Positions 36,701 through 45,955 of a stretch of DNA of 64,000 nucleotides are shown piece by piece. The notes under the pieces were generated by a model, which was not told where the DNA came from, did not search any database, and was given only the letters and a program-made list of their open reading frames with translations. The position numbers were made by a program, and so were the translations under genes. The stretch comes from Lepidodermella squamata (Eukaryota; Gastrotricha), in contig JBLDXI010000043.1 of assembly GCA_047495785.1 (NCBI GenBank), positions 248,001-312,000 of the forward strand. The letters are read 5' to 3'. Numbering within the stretch: the first letter of the stretch is position 1; every line of letters begins with the position of its first letter.

Positions 36701-37171
36701 AGACCTTCTGATCAGGTTTCATATGCCACGGTTAAATTTATATTTAAGCGCAGCCCTGGCTACTACATCGTGAATATGGTAGTCCCCTGTTACGTTCTGA
36801 TAGTTCTTGCTTTTGCTACTTTCTTCATGGACCCAGGCGTTCCCGATCGGCCTGCAATTTCCTGTACAATCATGCTGTCACTTATTGTTGCTCAGTCAGA
36901 TGTACTCTCGAGCGTGCCTGCGACAAATCAGGAGATTCTGTACGCCAATTACATCCTCGGTCTCACTGGAACCATCGCTTGCATCGCCTTCTATCAGATC
37001 GTAATGTCTCGCCTAGTGTCAAAGAACGAAGCTAAATTTGAGACGCCCGTCAACCTAGCCGGCAGATTTTCATCAACATTCGTCAATCTCCTCGACGCCC
37101 TTGCCGGTATGGCGGCATTCGAAAGCGTTCTTGCTATCAACCTCTACTTTGTGAGGTCAATTGTACTGTGA
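33728..37171 (+). CDS. Two L-type-lectin-like domains fused to a Cys-loop receptor
   Basis: Exons 33728-33973, 34031-34154, 34221-34650, 34920-35100, 35160-35286, 35383-35612, 35663-37171 join in frame to 948 residues. Order: signal peptide (about 1-20); lectin-like domains at about 25-262 and 268-504; Thr/Ala linker at about 505-573; channel ligand-binding domain with Cys-loop C-KIDLSKFPFDTQT-C near 731-745; M1 YYIVNMVVPC; M2 after P-D-R-P; short M3-M4 loop; M4 to the stop. Lectin features of the ERGIC-53/VIP36 type are N-x-T-R-L, G-L-W-S-K, P-F-x(3)-N-F-Y-I-E, G-F-A-L, R-L-E-N-G and S-D-T-V-D-L-F-S-L-x-V-Y-E-C. The canonical Asp/Asn/His that bind calcium and mannose are not in their usual places. 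The last exon alone spans lectin end, linker and channel, so the fusion does not depend on splicing guesses. Predicted cell-surface receptor; ligand unknown. Confidence 0.85.
35839..36040 (+). repeat. 27-bp minisatellite encoding the Thr/Ala linker
   Basis: About seven imperfect tandem units of 27 bases (for example ACAACAGCAGCCGCATCCAC, then TACAACC). Each codes nine residues of the type T-T-A-A-A-S-T-T-T. The frame is kept throughout. Such segments are usually O-glycosylated, extended stalks. Confidence 0.85.
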
Positions 37172-37446
37172 CTCTCGAAACTATCGATGCAATGTTCTCG
37201 ATAACCCATTAGCCCAATATCAACATACCCTCCCTTTGTTGCAGGTTGTTTATCGATCTCACAGAAGGCCTTTTGTTTTTTCATTTTAGCTCTTGCCCAT
37301 TGTTTCAATCTCTCCAACTGTCCTCTTGATAATCATATTGTCCTCAGCAGTGAATGGAGCAGGGAGCAATGTCCAAATCACATTAGGACTGTGAATTGCT
37401 CCGGCTGTTAATCGACCCTAGTCAATTTTCTGTTGGTTGACCGAGA

Positions 37447-37452
37447 AATAAA
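37447..37452 (+). terminator. Polyadenylation signal of the lectin-channel gene
   Basis: AATAAA about 275 bases after the stop. Confidence 0.5.
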
Positions 37453-37831
37453 ATGTTCTGTTATGCTGTCTGGGTGAAATGCGGTAGTATTTGGTCGATT
37501 GACCGAGCATTCGAAAATAATAATTTTCGCAGAAGTACTATAAAGACTTGACAGAGAATTTTATTTCTTGACTGAATAATTAAGAAATTCACTCGAAAAG
37601 AAGCGGATTTTGCGATTGAAATGTCTACCGGGGGGGCGGAAGTCACTGCTGAATGCTTTTATTTCCAGCCCACTCGCATTTTTGATCGCCTTAACAACTG
37701 ACGAAATTTATTCACTGTCAAGAAGCATAGCTGTTTAAGTGAGGAAGTGAACGAGTTTTCGTAATGGAAGGTCCTGTTTCAAATTTGAAGATCATCTGAC
37801 ATCAGGTTTAGATGACTGCACACTTTGACGC

Positions 37832-37846
37832 TTTTCCGGCTTTCAA
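37832..37846 (+). promoter_or_regulatory. TTCCGGC box before receptor copy 7
   Basis: TTTTCCGGCTTTCAAC, 59 bases before the chosen ATG. Confidence 0.5.
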
Positions 37847-37905
37847 CTAAATTTCACGCCAGGTGGCAAATGAAAGCCATTTCAGCATTACTTAACTGCG
37901 AAGCA

Positions 37906-40621
37906 ATGCATATTTCTCAAATAATTGTCTTACTGATTGAGTGTGTCGTGCCAGCTCTCGCTCAGAAAACCTACAATCTATCGCTGTTGGCGCTGATGGG
38001 GTTCACCGGGAATCCACCAGCAACAGGCGTGGCCTGTAAAATCGCCTCTGATATAGCTGTTAACGCCGTGAACAATCAATCGGAGATTCTACCAGACTAT
38101 CGCATCGCCATTCAATACGAGGATGAAAATGGTGGGAATCTTGCAGCCAGGGTGGGAGTAAGCTACAGTCGCAGTTACGAAAACCAACAGCAAAAAACAA
38201 ATGCATTTCAATCGCCTGTCATTGTTGGTCCGAACTTTTCGAACGGATGCAAGATTCTTGGCCCGGCTTTGCACGAAATCAACTCAGTAGGTGTCACTAG
38301 AGCGTGCTCAGCTTCGTTTCTAACTGATCGAAATATTTATCGCAATTTGTACCTGATGCGATCAACAGGTGGGTTTGTCACGTTCGCTCAAATGCGTTTC
38401 ATTAAGGATGTTGGAAAATGGCAGCGGATTGGAATCATAACGAACGTAGGCAGTGTTTCTGACTACACATCAGCCGCGATTCTACAACGCCTCGCCCTCG
38501 ACCAGGGAAATGTCTCGGTGCCATATTTCGACATAGTAGCTGAAATGGATGACGAGTACTTTGTGGCGATGAAGAAAAGCGATGTCAGGGTTTTTGTTAT
38601 CACTACAGCAATAGGACGGCTTGTTTGGAGGTTTTTTTGTCAAGCTCACAAATTCGGCATAACTGGGCCGAGGTACGCCTTCATTCTCTTAGGAATAGTT
38701 TTCAGCGACCCCACAACCCTGCCGGACCCGGTGGTGCCGCAATGCCGTCGAGCTGTGGTAACTGAGCAAATGAAGGTAAATTAAGCTTACAAATAACTTC
38801 TTATTCTCATGAAAATCAATAACTGAACTGTAAAATGAAAGCGCTAAAAATATAGATAATCTTTGTCATATTGTAATATTCTGGATTCTGGATAACTTAA
38901 AAGGAGTTCAAAGGTCGTTCTAAGGATCCTCTCAGATTATCAATTTTTTGGATAGACATCAGCTTCAATGGTATTCAACACTTTTCTTTCATAATTGGGA
39001 AATCTAACCTGCGATGCGTGCCTCCGTTTTCACCAAATAGTATCAAAACAAGTCTTAGACAATCCTCCTACCGGTTCCTTCCTGGTCTAATTTCTTTATT
39101 TTTGAAATATTTTCACAGCACGCATTTTGGACTGCTCCGATTCTATCCACTATGGAGCCAAGGGCAAAAATTGTATTAGGCTACAATTTGTTGGAATTCG
39201 ACGCCTTATTCGATCGATTTGCAAATAACACCCGACCTGTTGACTATGAACAACGCGTTACCTGTCATGACAACATCCTACAGGCTGTCTTAACACTTCA
39301 CGAGTCCGAGAAAGTTCTAAAAACACAGAATCTATCACTCCGCAATATGCGAGACCAACCTGAACGCGTAATGCAAATCGTAAACAAAACAGCACTTTCC
39401 ATCGATTATTTAGGACTGAGAATGGGTAGGCTAAAGTACAATGATAGAGGAGAGGTCGATGGGGACGTATTGATGGTCAGCCAGTGGACACCAACCTCGG
39501 GATATCAGATCTTGTATACAGTCAACCAATATCCTAATACCTCAGCGTACTCTCTTTCGAGCTACTGGATGAAGAAATATCGCGAGCCTACATGGCAAAC
39601 TCGAAATGGTGAGCCACCCAGAGATAGAGCCAATGTAAAACAAGAAATTGACGAGATTTCAAAAGAGATCATCTACATTATTGGCCCAATAACTACTTTA
39701 GTAAGCCTAGTGCAGATTGCGGGAATCTCCAAAATTATCCGGATGGAAAAATCGGATCCTCAAGGATTTTACAAGTCGAAGTTCATTGGAATGATAGGGG
39801 CATTACTTTTGAATGCTGCTGCGATTGTGTTCGCGCTGCAAACTTCACTATCGCCTCTACTTCTTTGGAAACTGAGACTAGTCTTGTTAGTTCTGAGCTT
39901 CGGACTTGTGAATGGGACTCTGAACCTACGACCATTCTTCATAGCGCAAAAAACCAGGAAGAAAGGAACGTCTTCAAAGGTAACTTCTGCAGACGATGGT
40001 CAAATTTTTTCAGTTCCACACGGTAGCCCTGTTTCCACACGGGGGACAGCAATGCGGGTGATAAACCTTAAGACTAATTTCGACGAACATGGAAGATTCC
40101 GCCCAGCGTCTAACATGGCATTTGCACATGTGAAACAGATTGATTTAAAAGGAAAGGATGATTTGAGTTTTTCCTGGGTCCTAATTTTCGCGCTGGTTAA
40201 CGCTGCTCTCGTTGGATTCTGGTTACTTGGTGATCCTCTGATGTGTGCCGTCGAGACCGAAGCTCCGGAATACATCGATGAGGATGATTTGATAATTGAA
40301 ACTTCTTTTTGGTTTTGTGGATCCGGGGCAAATCATTCGAAATGGCTCGCGTCTATTCTAGCTCTCAATGCTGCCCTTCTGTTGGTTGGTTGCATCTTCA
40401 CTTTGAGATTGAAATTCAATAGAAGAGCAACTGTTCCTGAGATAAAGCAAATGTCTCTTGGTTTGGCGAATTTCGCGTTGATTCTCGTCGGTAGCATTCT
40501 CATTGTTGCTGCTGTTGATGACATTGTTGCTCAGGAGATCACTATAGCTATCGCCCTCATGTTCATTTCGGCTACAACATCTGCATTTTGGCTCTACCCT
40601 CTTTATGCCGAAATTCAATAG
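37906..40621 (+). CDS. GABA-B-like class C GPCR, array copy 7
   Basis: Exons 37906-38775 and 39119-40621, phase-0 intron of 343 nt (GTAAAT...TTCACAG); 790 residues. The ATG at 37906 starts a signal peptide (MHISQIIVLLIECVV) aligned with copies 5 and 6. Another in-frame ATG at 37870 would add 12 residues. Flytrap domain, seven membrane segments and no tail. Exon 2 opens HAFWTAPILSTMEPRAKIV (sub-family 2). The TM3-TM4 loop is slightly longer than in its sisters, with a Ser/Gly-rich insert. Confidence 0.92.
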
Positions 40622-41146
40622 ATGACTAACTAGAAGCCTCTTAAGTATTGACAAAGTAACGTGACGTGATGGTATATTGTTAGGTATAAAGATAGGTTAA
40701 GCAGATGTGTTGCTATCTATTGTTTTCATGTTCCCGTATTCACAGAGACTCGACTTTCGGCATTACTTTCGGCGTAAGAGTATCGATCGATGCCCTTTTT
40801 GATTGCAATTTATTAATGATGTTGCGTGCGGATGGAGCACATTTAAAAGGGAGGAATCCCACTTTCCTGCATTCCTTTCATGCAGGTAAGGGTGGATGAT
40901 GCGATGCGCACGTTCGGACTTATCACATCGCATTGGAATCAATGCACAAACAACGATTTGATCCACAATTTTCGAATAAAATGTCCTTGACGTCTGGCGG
41001 AACATTTGCTTCTACATGATGTAAAAGAAGTGGGCACTCACTTTTTGTGCTTTCGGATGTAAATCCCCGCAGCATCGTATTTTCCGGTTCAGCCGAGCAA
41101 CGCTCTCATATAATCACTGGAAAGACTGAACTCGGGTGAAAGGAGA
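40622..41146. other. Intergenic spacer before receptor copy 8
   Basis: No gene seen. A TTTTCCGGTTCAGC sequence at 41080-41093, 53 bases before the ATG of copy 8, is a weaker version of the array box. Confidence 0.5.
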
Positions 41147-43586
41147 ATGTTTTTGAAAAAACTACCACCTATGATGAAGTTCGTTTCTTTTGTGACGGCT
41201 TTTCTTTGCGTCGTTGCTGCCAGAAAGCCATTTGATATTTCGCTGCTAACGCTCGTGCCCATCTCTGGCTTTCCACCGGCAACTGGTCAATCCTGTATCA
41301 TCGCCTCGCAAATCGTGGTCGATGTGGCGAATAACCTAACCGACTTCCTAAGCGACTATAACGTGAACATGCAAGTCTAGGACGAGGTATCAGGCAGCTT
41401 AGTACCTCAACTTGGTGTACGTTTTGCGCGAAGTTTCGAAGGCAACCAGCGTCTGAATGAAATTCAATCGCCTGTCATGGCCGCATCAGGCTCCACGGCT
41501 AGCTGTAAAGCTTTTGGGGCGGCATTACATTATGTTGACTCGATATTTCTGTCGAGAACTTGCGTCTCACTCTTCCTATCTGACCGCAGGATTTACCCGA
41601 ATTTGTATATGATGCGGTCGACTAGTAACATCCTAAACTACGCCAAGCTTCGTTTCATCAAAGAAATCGGCAATTGGCGCCGATTCGGAATCATCGCCAA
41701 CGCTGCGGCTGTCGGGGACTTTACTGCTGCCGCTCATTTTCAAACAATTGCTTCAGAACAGGGAAATGTATCCGTTACCTACTTCGACTTGGCTCCTGAA
41801 ATGGATGAGGATTATTTCGCGGCAATGAAGCAGGCTGATGTTAGGGTTCTCGTCATTCGTGCTTCTGCTGGACGGTTGACTTGGCGAGCTTTGTGTCAGG
41901 CTTAAAAATTTGGCATGACCGGACCTCGATATGCTTTCATACTTCTAAGCATGATTTACAGTGATCCGTCGCTACTTAGCGATCCTGTACTGCCGGATTG
42001 CCGCAAAGCTTTTGTTATCGAGCAAATGAAGGTGAGGAAGCTTTCTTTATTTTAGATTGTAGAAGTTACTCCAAGAAACACTATAATTCTAAGAAATTTT
42101 ACACTAACTGAATATATTCCAGCATTCCTTCTGGGCTGGTTCGCTTCAAACAACATTTGCACCAAGCACAAAAGTCGCATTAGGCTACAATCTACCAGAA
42201 TTCGACGCAATGTTCGACCAGTACGCGAAAGGTAAACGCCCTATCGACTATGAACAAAGAATTCCATGCCACGACAGCACACTTCAAGCTCTAGTCACCC
42301 TACACGAGTCGGAAATCCGCTTGAAACGCCTCAACCTATCGTTGCGCAACATGAGGGACCAACCTCGACGCGTGATGCGGATTGTGAATGAAACAGCTTT
42401 TTCTATTGATTACCTCGGGTTCAGAATGGGCCGCTTGAAGTACAACAGCCAGGGAGAGGTAGATGGTGATATCTTGACAATCAGCCATTGGTCACCCAAT
42501 GCAGGTCTTCGAATTTTGGCTACCTACCAGCAGTATCCTAACATGTCGGCCTACTCTTACGAGAGTTATTCAACAAAAAAGTACCACACTTTGCCGTGGC
42601 AAACTAGCGACGGAAACCCACCGCGAGACGGGTTCGAAGTTCAAGTCTTAATTCGCGAAATTCCTGAAGGTCTAGCTTATGCTATCGGTACTTTTTAATT
42701 TTTGGTTACTATCTTTCAAGCCGTCGGATTCTACAGACTAGCATATGGTGCGAGCAAAGATTCGATGAAACTGAGCCTGCGAAAAATGCAGATTTTAGGC
42801 TTTTTTGGAGCTTTCTCGATGAATCTCGCATCGATCCTATTCTCCGTTCAAACTTCATTGTCTCCATTGTTGATTTGGAACTTGAGACTCGTCCTAATCA
42901 CTGTAGGATTTGGCCTAATGATTGGCTCTTTGAGCTTGAGGCCTATTTTCCTGTCATGGAAGTTGAGCAAGGTCCAATACCTTGTTAGAGCAACAACGCC
43001 GATGGCTACGAGGCGATTCGTAACTACAAAAAATCAAAAAGTTGAAAACATTTTGATGCGTCCGATCATGAAGGGCACAGATTCGCCTGTCAATCGAACA
43101 GCCGATGCCGTTGATTTCAAAGTCATTGATGACCTTGCTACAGCGTGGGCGTTCAACTACATCGTAATTCATGCCGCCGTTGTAGCAATCTGGCTATTGG
43201 GCGATCCTATGCAGTGTCACACGGTTAGCGAATCACCGATATATTATGAAGCAGAAGATTTGCTTGTTGAGGCATTTCATTGGGTTTGCCGTTCTGCCAT
43301 GAGTCACTCCGCGTGGATTTATGGGCTCTTGTCCATCAACACTGTGATTCTCGTTATCGGAGCAATCTCAGCTCTGAAGCTGCGACACCTTGGATTAAAA
43401 GACGCGATTACCGACCGGAACAGCATTTCACTTGGATTAGCTAATTTCGCGGTAATTTTCATTGGCGGTGTTCTTATAGTCGCTGCATTGGGGGAAGTCG
43501 TGGCCCAAGAAATCGCCATTTCATTCACACTGCTAATCGCTTCTGCTACGACATCGGCCACTTGGCTCATTCGTCCCCGCTCTTAG
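41147..43586 (+). pseudogene. GABA-B-like class C GPCR, array copy 8, interrupted by three in-frame stops
   Basis: Two exons, 41147-42031 and 42123-43586, with the conserved phase-0 intron (91 nt, GTGAGG...TTCCAG). The frame is preserved over the full length with no indel, but three codons are stops. They are TAG at 41378 (paralogs have Glu/Phe-Glu-Asp there), TAA at 41903 (paralogs CAC, His, in A-H-K-F-G), and TAA at 42696 in TM1. Signal peptide, flytrap and all seven membrane segments remain readable, and splice sites look functional. Exon 2 opens HSFWAGSLQTTFAP, closest to sub-family 1. It is probably a recent or slowly decaying pseudogene. Stop-codon readthrough, known for some insect chemoreceptor genes, cannot be excluded. 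Confidence 0.85.
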
Positions 43587-43956
43587 CTAAATATCTGACA
43601 ATAACAGTGGAACGACTCTTTATAATCTTATACTCGAATTTTTTTTATCGATCCTCGTGCTTTTAATGTTATAATTTTCAATGCTTCTCTATCGCACTCA
43701 AACTGATGAGTACTGCAAATATTGGAGAGATCCATTATAGTCTCTTCTTTATACTGTTAATACTACAATCCAAGAAATTGGTTAGGGTCCTATCCTAAAC
43801 TCATCTTGTCCATTAGAAATGTTCGCCGAGATGAAGGAATGGCTCATGACCGCTTTATCTATCAACAATTTTCCCAGTGTTCCTCTGCGGCTATGTTTCC
43901 AAATACAAATTCCTTCGCTGAATCATAAGCGCGAGGCTAAAGCAGGAAGGACTTCG

Positions 43957-44060
43957 TGCACTTACGGCAAGCTTGATTCGAGTATTCAGCCGGAAATGTT
44001 AACATCTCGCTCAGTAACAGTTAAGCAGACAGTTTCCGGCGAGTCATGTTTGTCGAATAA
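43957..44060 (+). pseudogene. Remnant of a third Ly6-like gene
   Basis: The frame C-T-Y-G-K-L-D, then S-R-S-V-T-V-K-Q-T-V-S-G matches C-Y-Q-G-N-V-D and C-R-S-V-T-V-N-R-T-V-S-G of the intact gene downstream. Bases around AGTAACAGTTAAGCAGACAG are close to the paralog. The signal exon and the C-terminal half are not recognisable. Confidence 0.6.
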
Positions 44061-44448
44061 TTATCGGAATACCCCGCCACGGACTAGAGCAAATACTAAG
44101 GCTTTTTGATAATGAAAGGATACGCCAGATGCCATTTTTTCCGAAGCAGACATTTTTAACGTCTCTTCTGCATTCAGTACTTATGGGTCTTTCGCTGAAA
44201 AATCAAAAGACAGAAAATGGAAGACAAATTAGTTGATGCTTTCCATTTCCTGTATTTTCGTCTCGATACGAACAGCAACGCTACATGTTCTGGAAGTAAA
44301 TCTGAAAAATAGAGTTATGCAATTTAGAGGCTTTTAAGGCAATTAAAACCACTTTCAATACTATTTTCTTTCCTATAGCTTGTTTGAAGGAAATGCATGC
44401 ATTCCTGATATGTAGGTCAGTTATTGTCACCTGTCGAGAGGCCATATG

Positions 44449-44550
44449 ATATGCAAGACTGATTGAACACAAATAACTCATCATAAGCTAAGCTAATCAT
44501 AAATTTAGTCCAGGCCGCGAGAAATAGGCTGAAAATAAGGCTTTGAGACA
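44449..44550 (+). promoter_or_regulatory. Conserved upstream region of Ly6 gene 1
   Basis: ATATGCAAGACTGA at 44449-44462 and GAGACAATG at the start codon recur before Ly6 gene 2 (49412 and 49482). Between them both have AATCATCA-like and GGTCGCG/GGCCGCG sequences. Confidence 0.5.
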
Positions 44551-45021
44551 ATGCCGTGTAGACCTGTGTTAAACCTGATCGGGTTAGCAGCATTTTTCAT
44601 TGCAGCTGCAGGTAGGTAAATTATTTATTACTGCTATATATAAAATGTTGAAATAATCAAAGGAGCTATCAAGTGTTACCAGGGCAATGTTGATGTGGGC
44701 TACAAGTTCCATACTGTAGCCGAAAACTGCGAGTCGTGCCGATCTGTAACAGTCAATCGGACAGTTTCTGGCAAAACAACTGTATCGGAGATGAAGCGCG
44801 AATGCTTGACCACATCTATCAGCAAGTACAGCTGTACTCTGGCGAGCGAAACGACAAATGGAGTCACGTTATCGACGGATGACTGCTCCTGCAGCTGGGA
44901 TTTCTGCAATTGCCCAGGCGTTTTGGCTTCTCCGTGCAATCGCGGCGTTACAGCAGAAGCGTATAGCATGACTATGGGTTTATCCGCTGGATTTTATGCT
45001 TCGATAAGACTGCTTTGCTAA
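44551..45021 (+). CDS. Ly6-like small secreted or GPI-type protein 1
   Basis: Exons 44551-44611 and 44663-45021 (short 51-nt intron); 139 residues. Exon 1 codes the signal peptide MPCRPVLNLIGLAAFFIAAA. The mature chain starts A-I-K-C-Y-Q and has about eleven cysteines, including E-N-C-E-S-C and a closing D-D-C-S-C-x(4)-C-N-C, ending P-C-N before a hydrophobic C-terminus. This is the layout of three-finger Ly6/uPAR proteins, often GPI-anchored; some family members (Lynx type) tune nicotinic receptors. Whether this one does is not known. The stop TAA overlaps an AATAAA, implying a very short 3' UTR. Confidence 0.8.
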
Positions 45022-45025
45022 TAAA
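45020..45025 (+). terminator. Polyadenylation signal overlapping the stop codon of Ly6 gene 1
   Basis: In TGCTAATAAAATC the stop TAA (45019-45021) and AATAAA (45020-45025) share two bases. Confidence 0.5.
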
Positions 45026-45955
45026 ATCGGTTAATTCAATCAACAATGATCATTTTTTCGAAGTTTGAAGTTTTCGAGGCTGAGTAATGAGTTCGAACTC
45101 CAGCAAAACATGACGGATGACGGATAGCTGAAAATTGGAAACATTGGAAACATCGCTGACATATTCAACGGGATAAGCTGTTTGTCTGAGTAAGATTGTC
45201 GAAGGCATCGTGAATGATCTGTCTATCATCTATCACATGAGCTATGAAGTGGCATGCGAATGTCTGGCCCCATAGCAAGGAATTCGGCTTTTTTCACGAA
45301 TATGTTGCCCATTTATTCCTATCTGACAGTAAATCGTTGGTTTGCAATTATTAGAATTTTTGTGAAAAAGTTTGGAATCTTCGATATCAGAAGCTGCAAG
45401 TTAGGGCAGCTATTCCTGCGACATAGAAAATAACTAGTTTCGGTGCACTTATTATTCGGTGCATTTAATACTATTACGCACCATTCGGAGATAATTGTTC
45501 ATGAATGGTCGTAATCTATTCCGTGTGTTATCTCGCTATTTTTTGCATATCAGAAAATAGTATATATACACACACACACATTTAACAAATCATGATCAAT
45601 TATCTGGTTCTCACTTCGTGCACAGAAATCATTCAGTTACAGAGATTTCACCACTTATTTCCCGATACCCGATACGCACACATTTTAGATTTAACGATCA
45701 ATTTTCAATTGAATAGACCAGCTAATGCAATTCTTGGAGTGATTTTTCTTCAAAACTTGAGGGCCTTCACGTCATTGATCGTCGAGGGGTATTTCGATCG
45801 TTGATTTATGATCTCTACATTTAGCTAAAAATATGCGCGCAAAAAATTAGAAATTCGAATTTTAATTTCAATTTTTAATTCATTCTCTCCGGTAATATAA
45901 TGCCTTTTATTGCCTCCTTTTTCCTCCTGTTTAACCGAATCTTATTTTTAATAGA
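45022..45955. other. Intergenic region
   Basis: No gene seen. At about 45530 there is CTCGCTATTTTTTGC, also found at 48781 and 55589 in a longer repeat. A short CA run lies near 45570-45581. Confidence 0.5.

Larger units (their letters stand above)
37172..37905. other. Intergenic spacer before receptor copy 7
   Basis: Contains AATAAA at 37447-37452 for the lectin-channel gene and the TTCCGGC box of copy 7. No gene seen. Confidence 0.55.
43587..44550. other. Intergenic region with a Ly6 gene remnant
   Basis: Carries a decayed Ly6-like fragment (43957-44060) and, at 44449-44462, a 14-mer shared with the promoter of the second Ly6 gene. No intact gene. Confidence 0.55.

Noticed and set aside
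43819-44109. 96-codon ORF as an independent gene
   Set aside because: Only the part at 43957-44060 resembles Ly6; no signal peptide or full cysteine set, so it was listed as a remnant.
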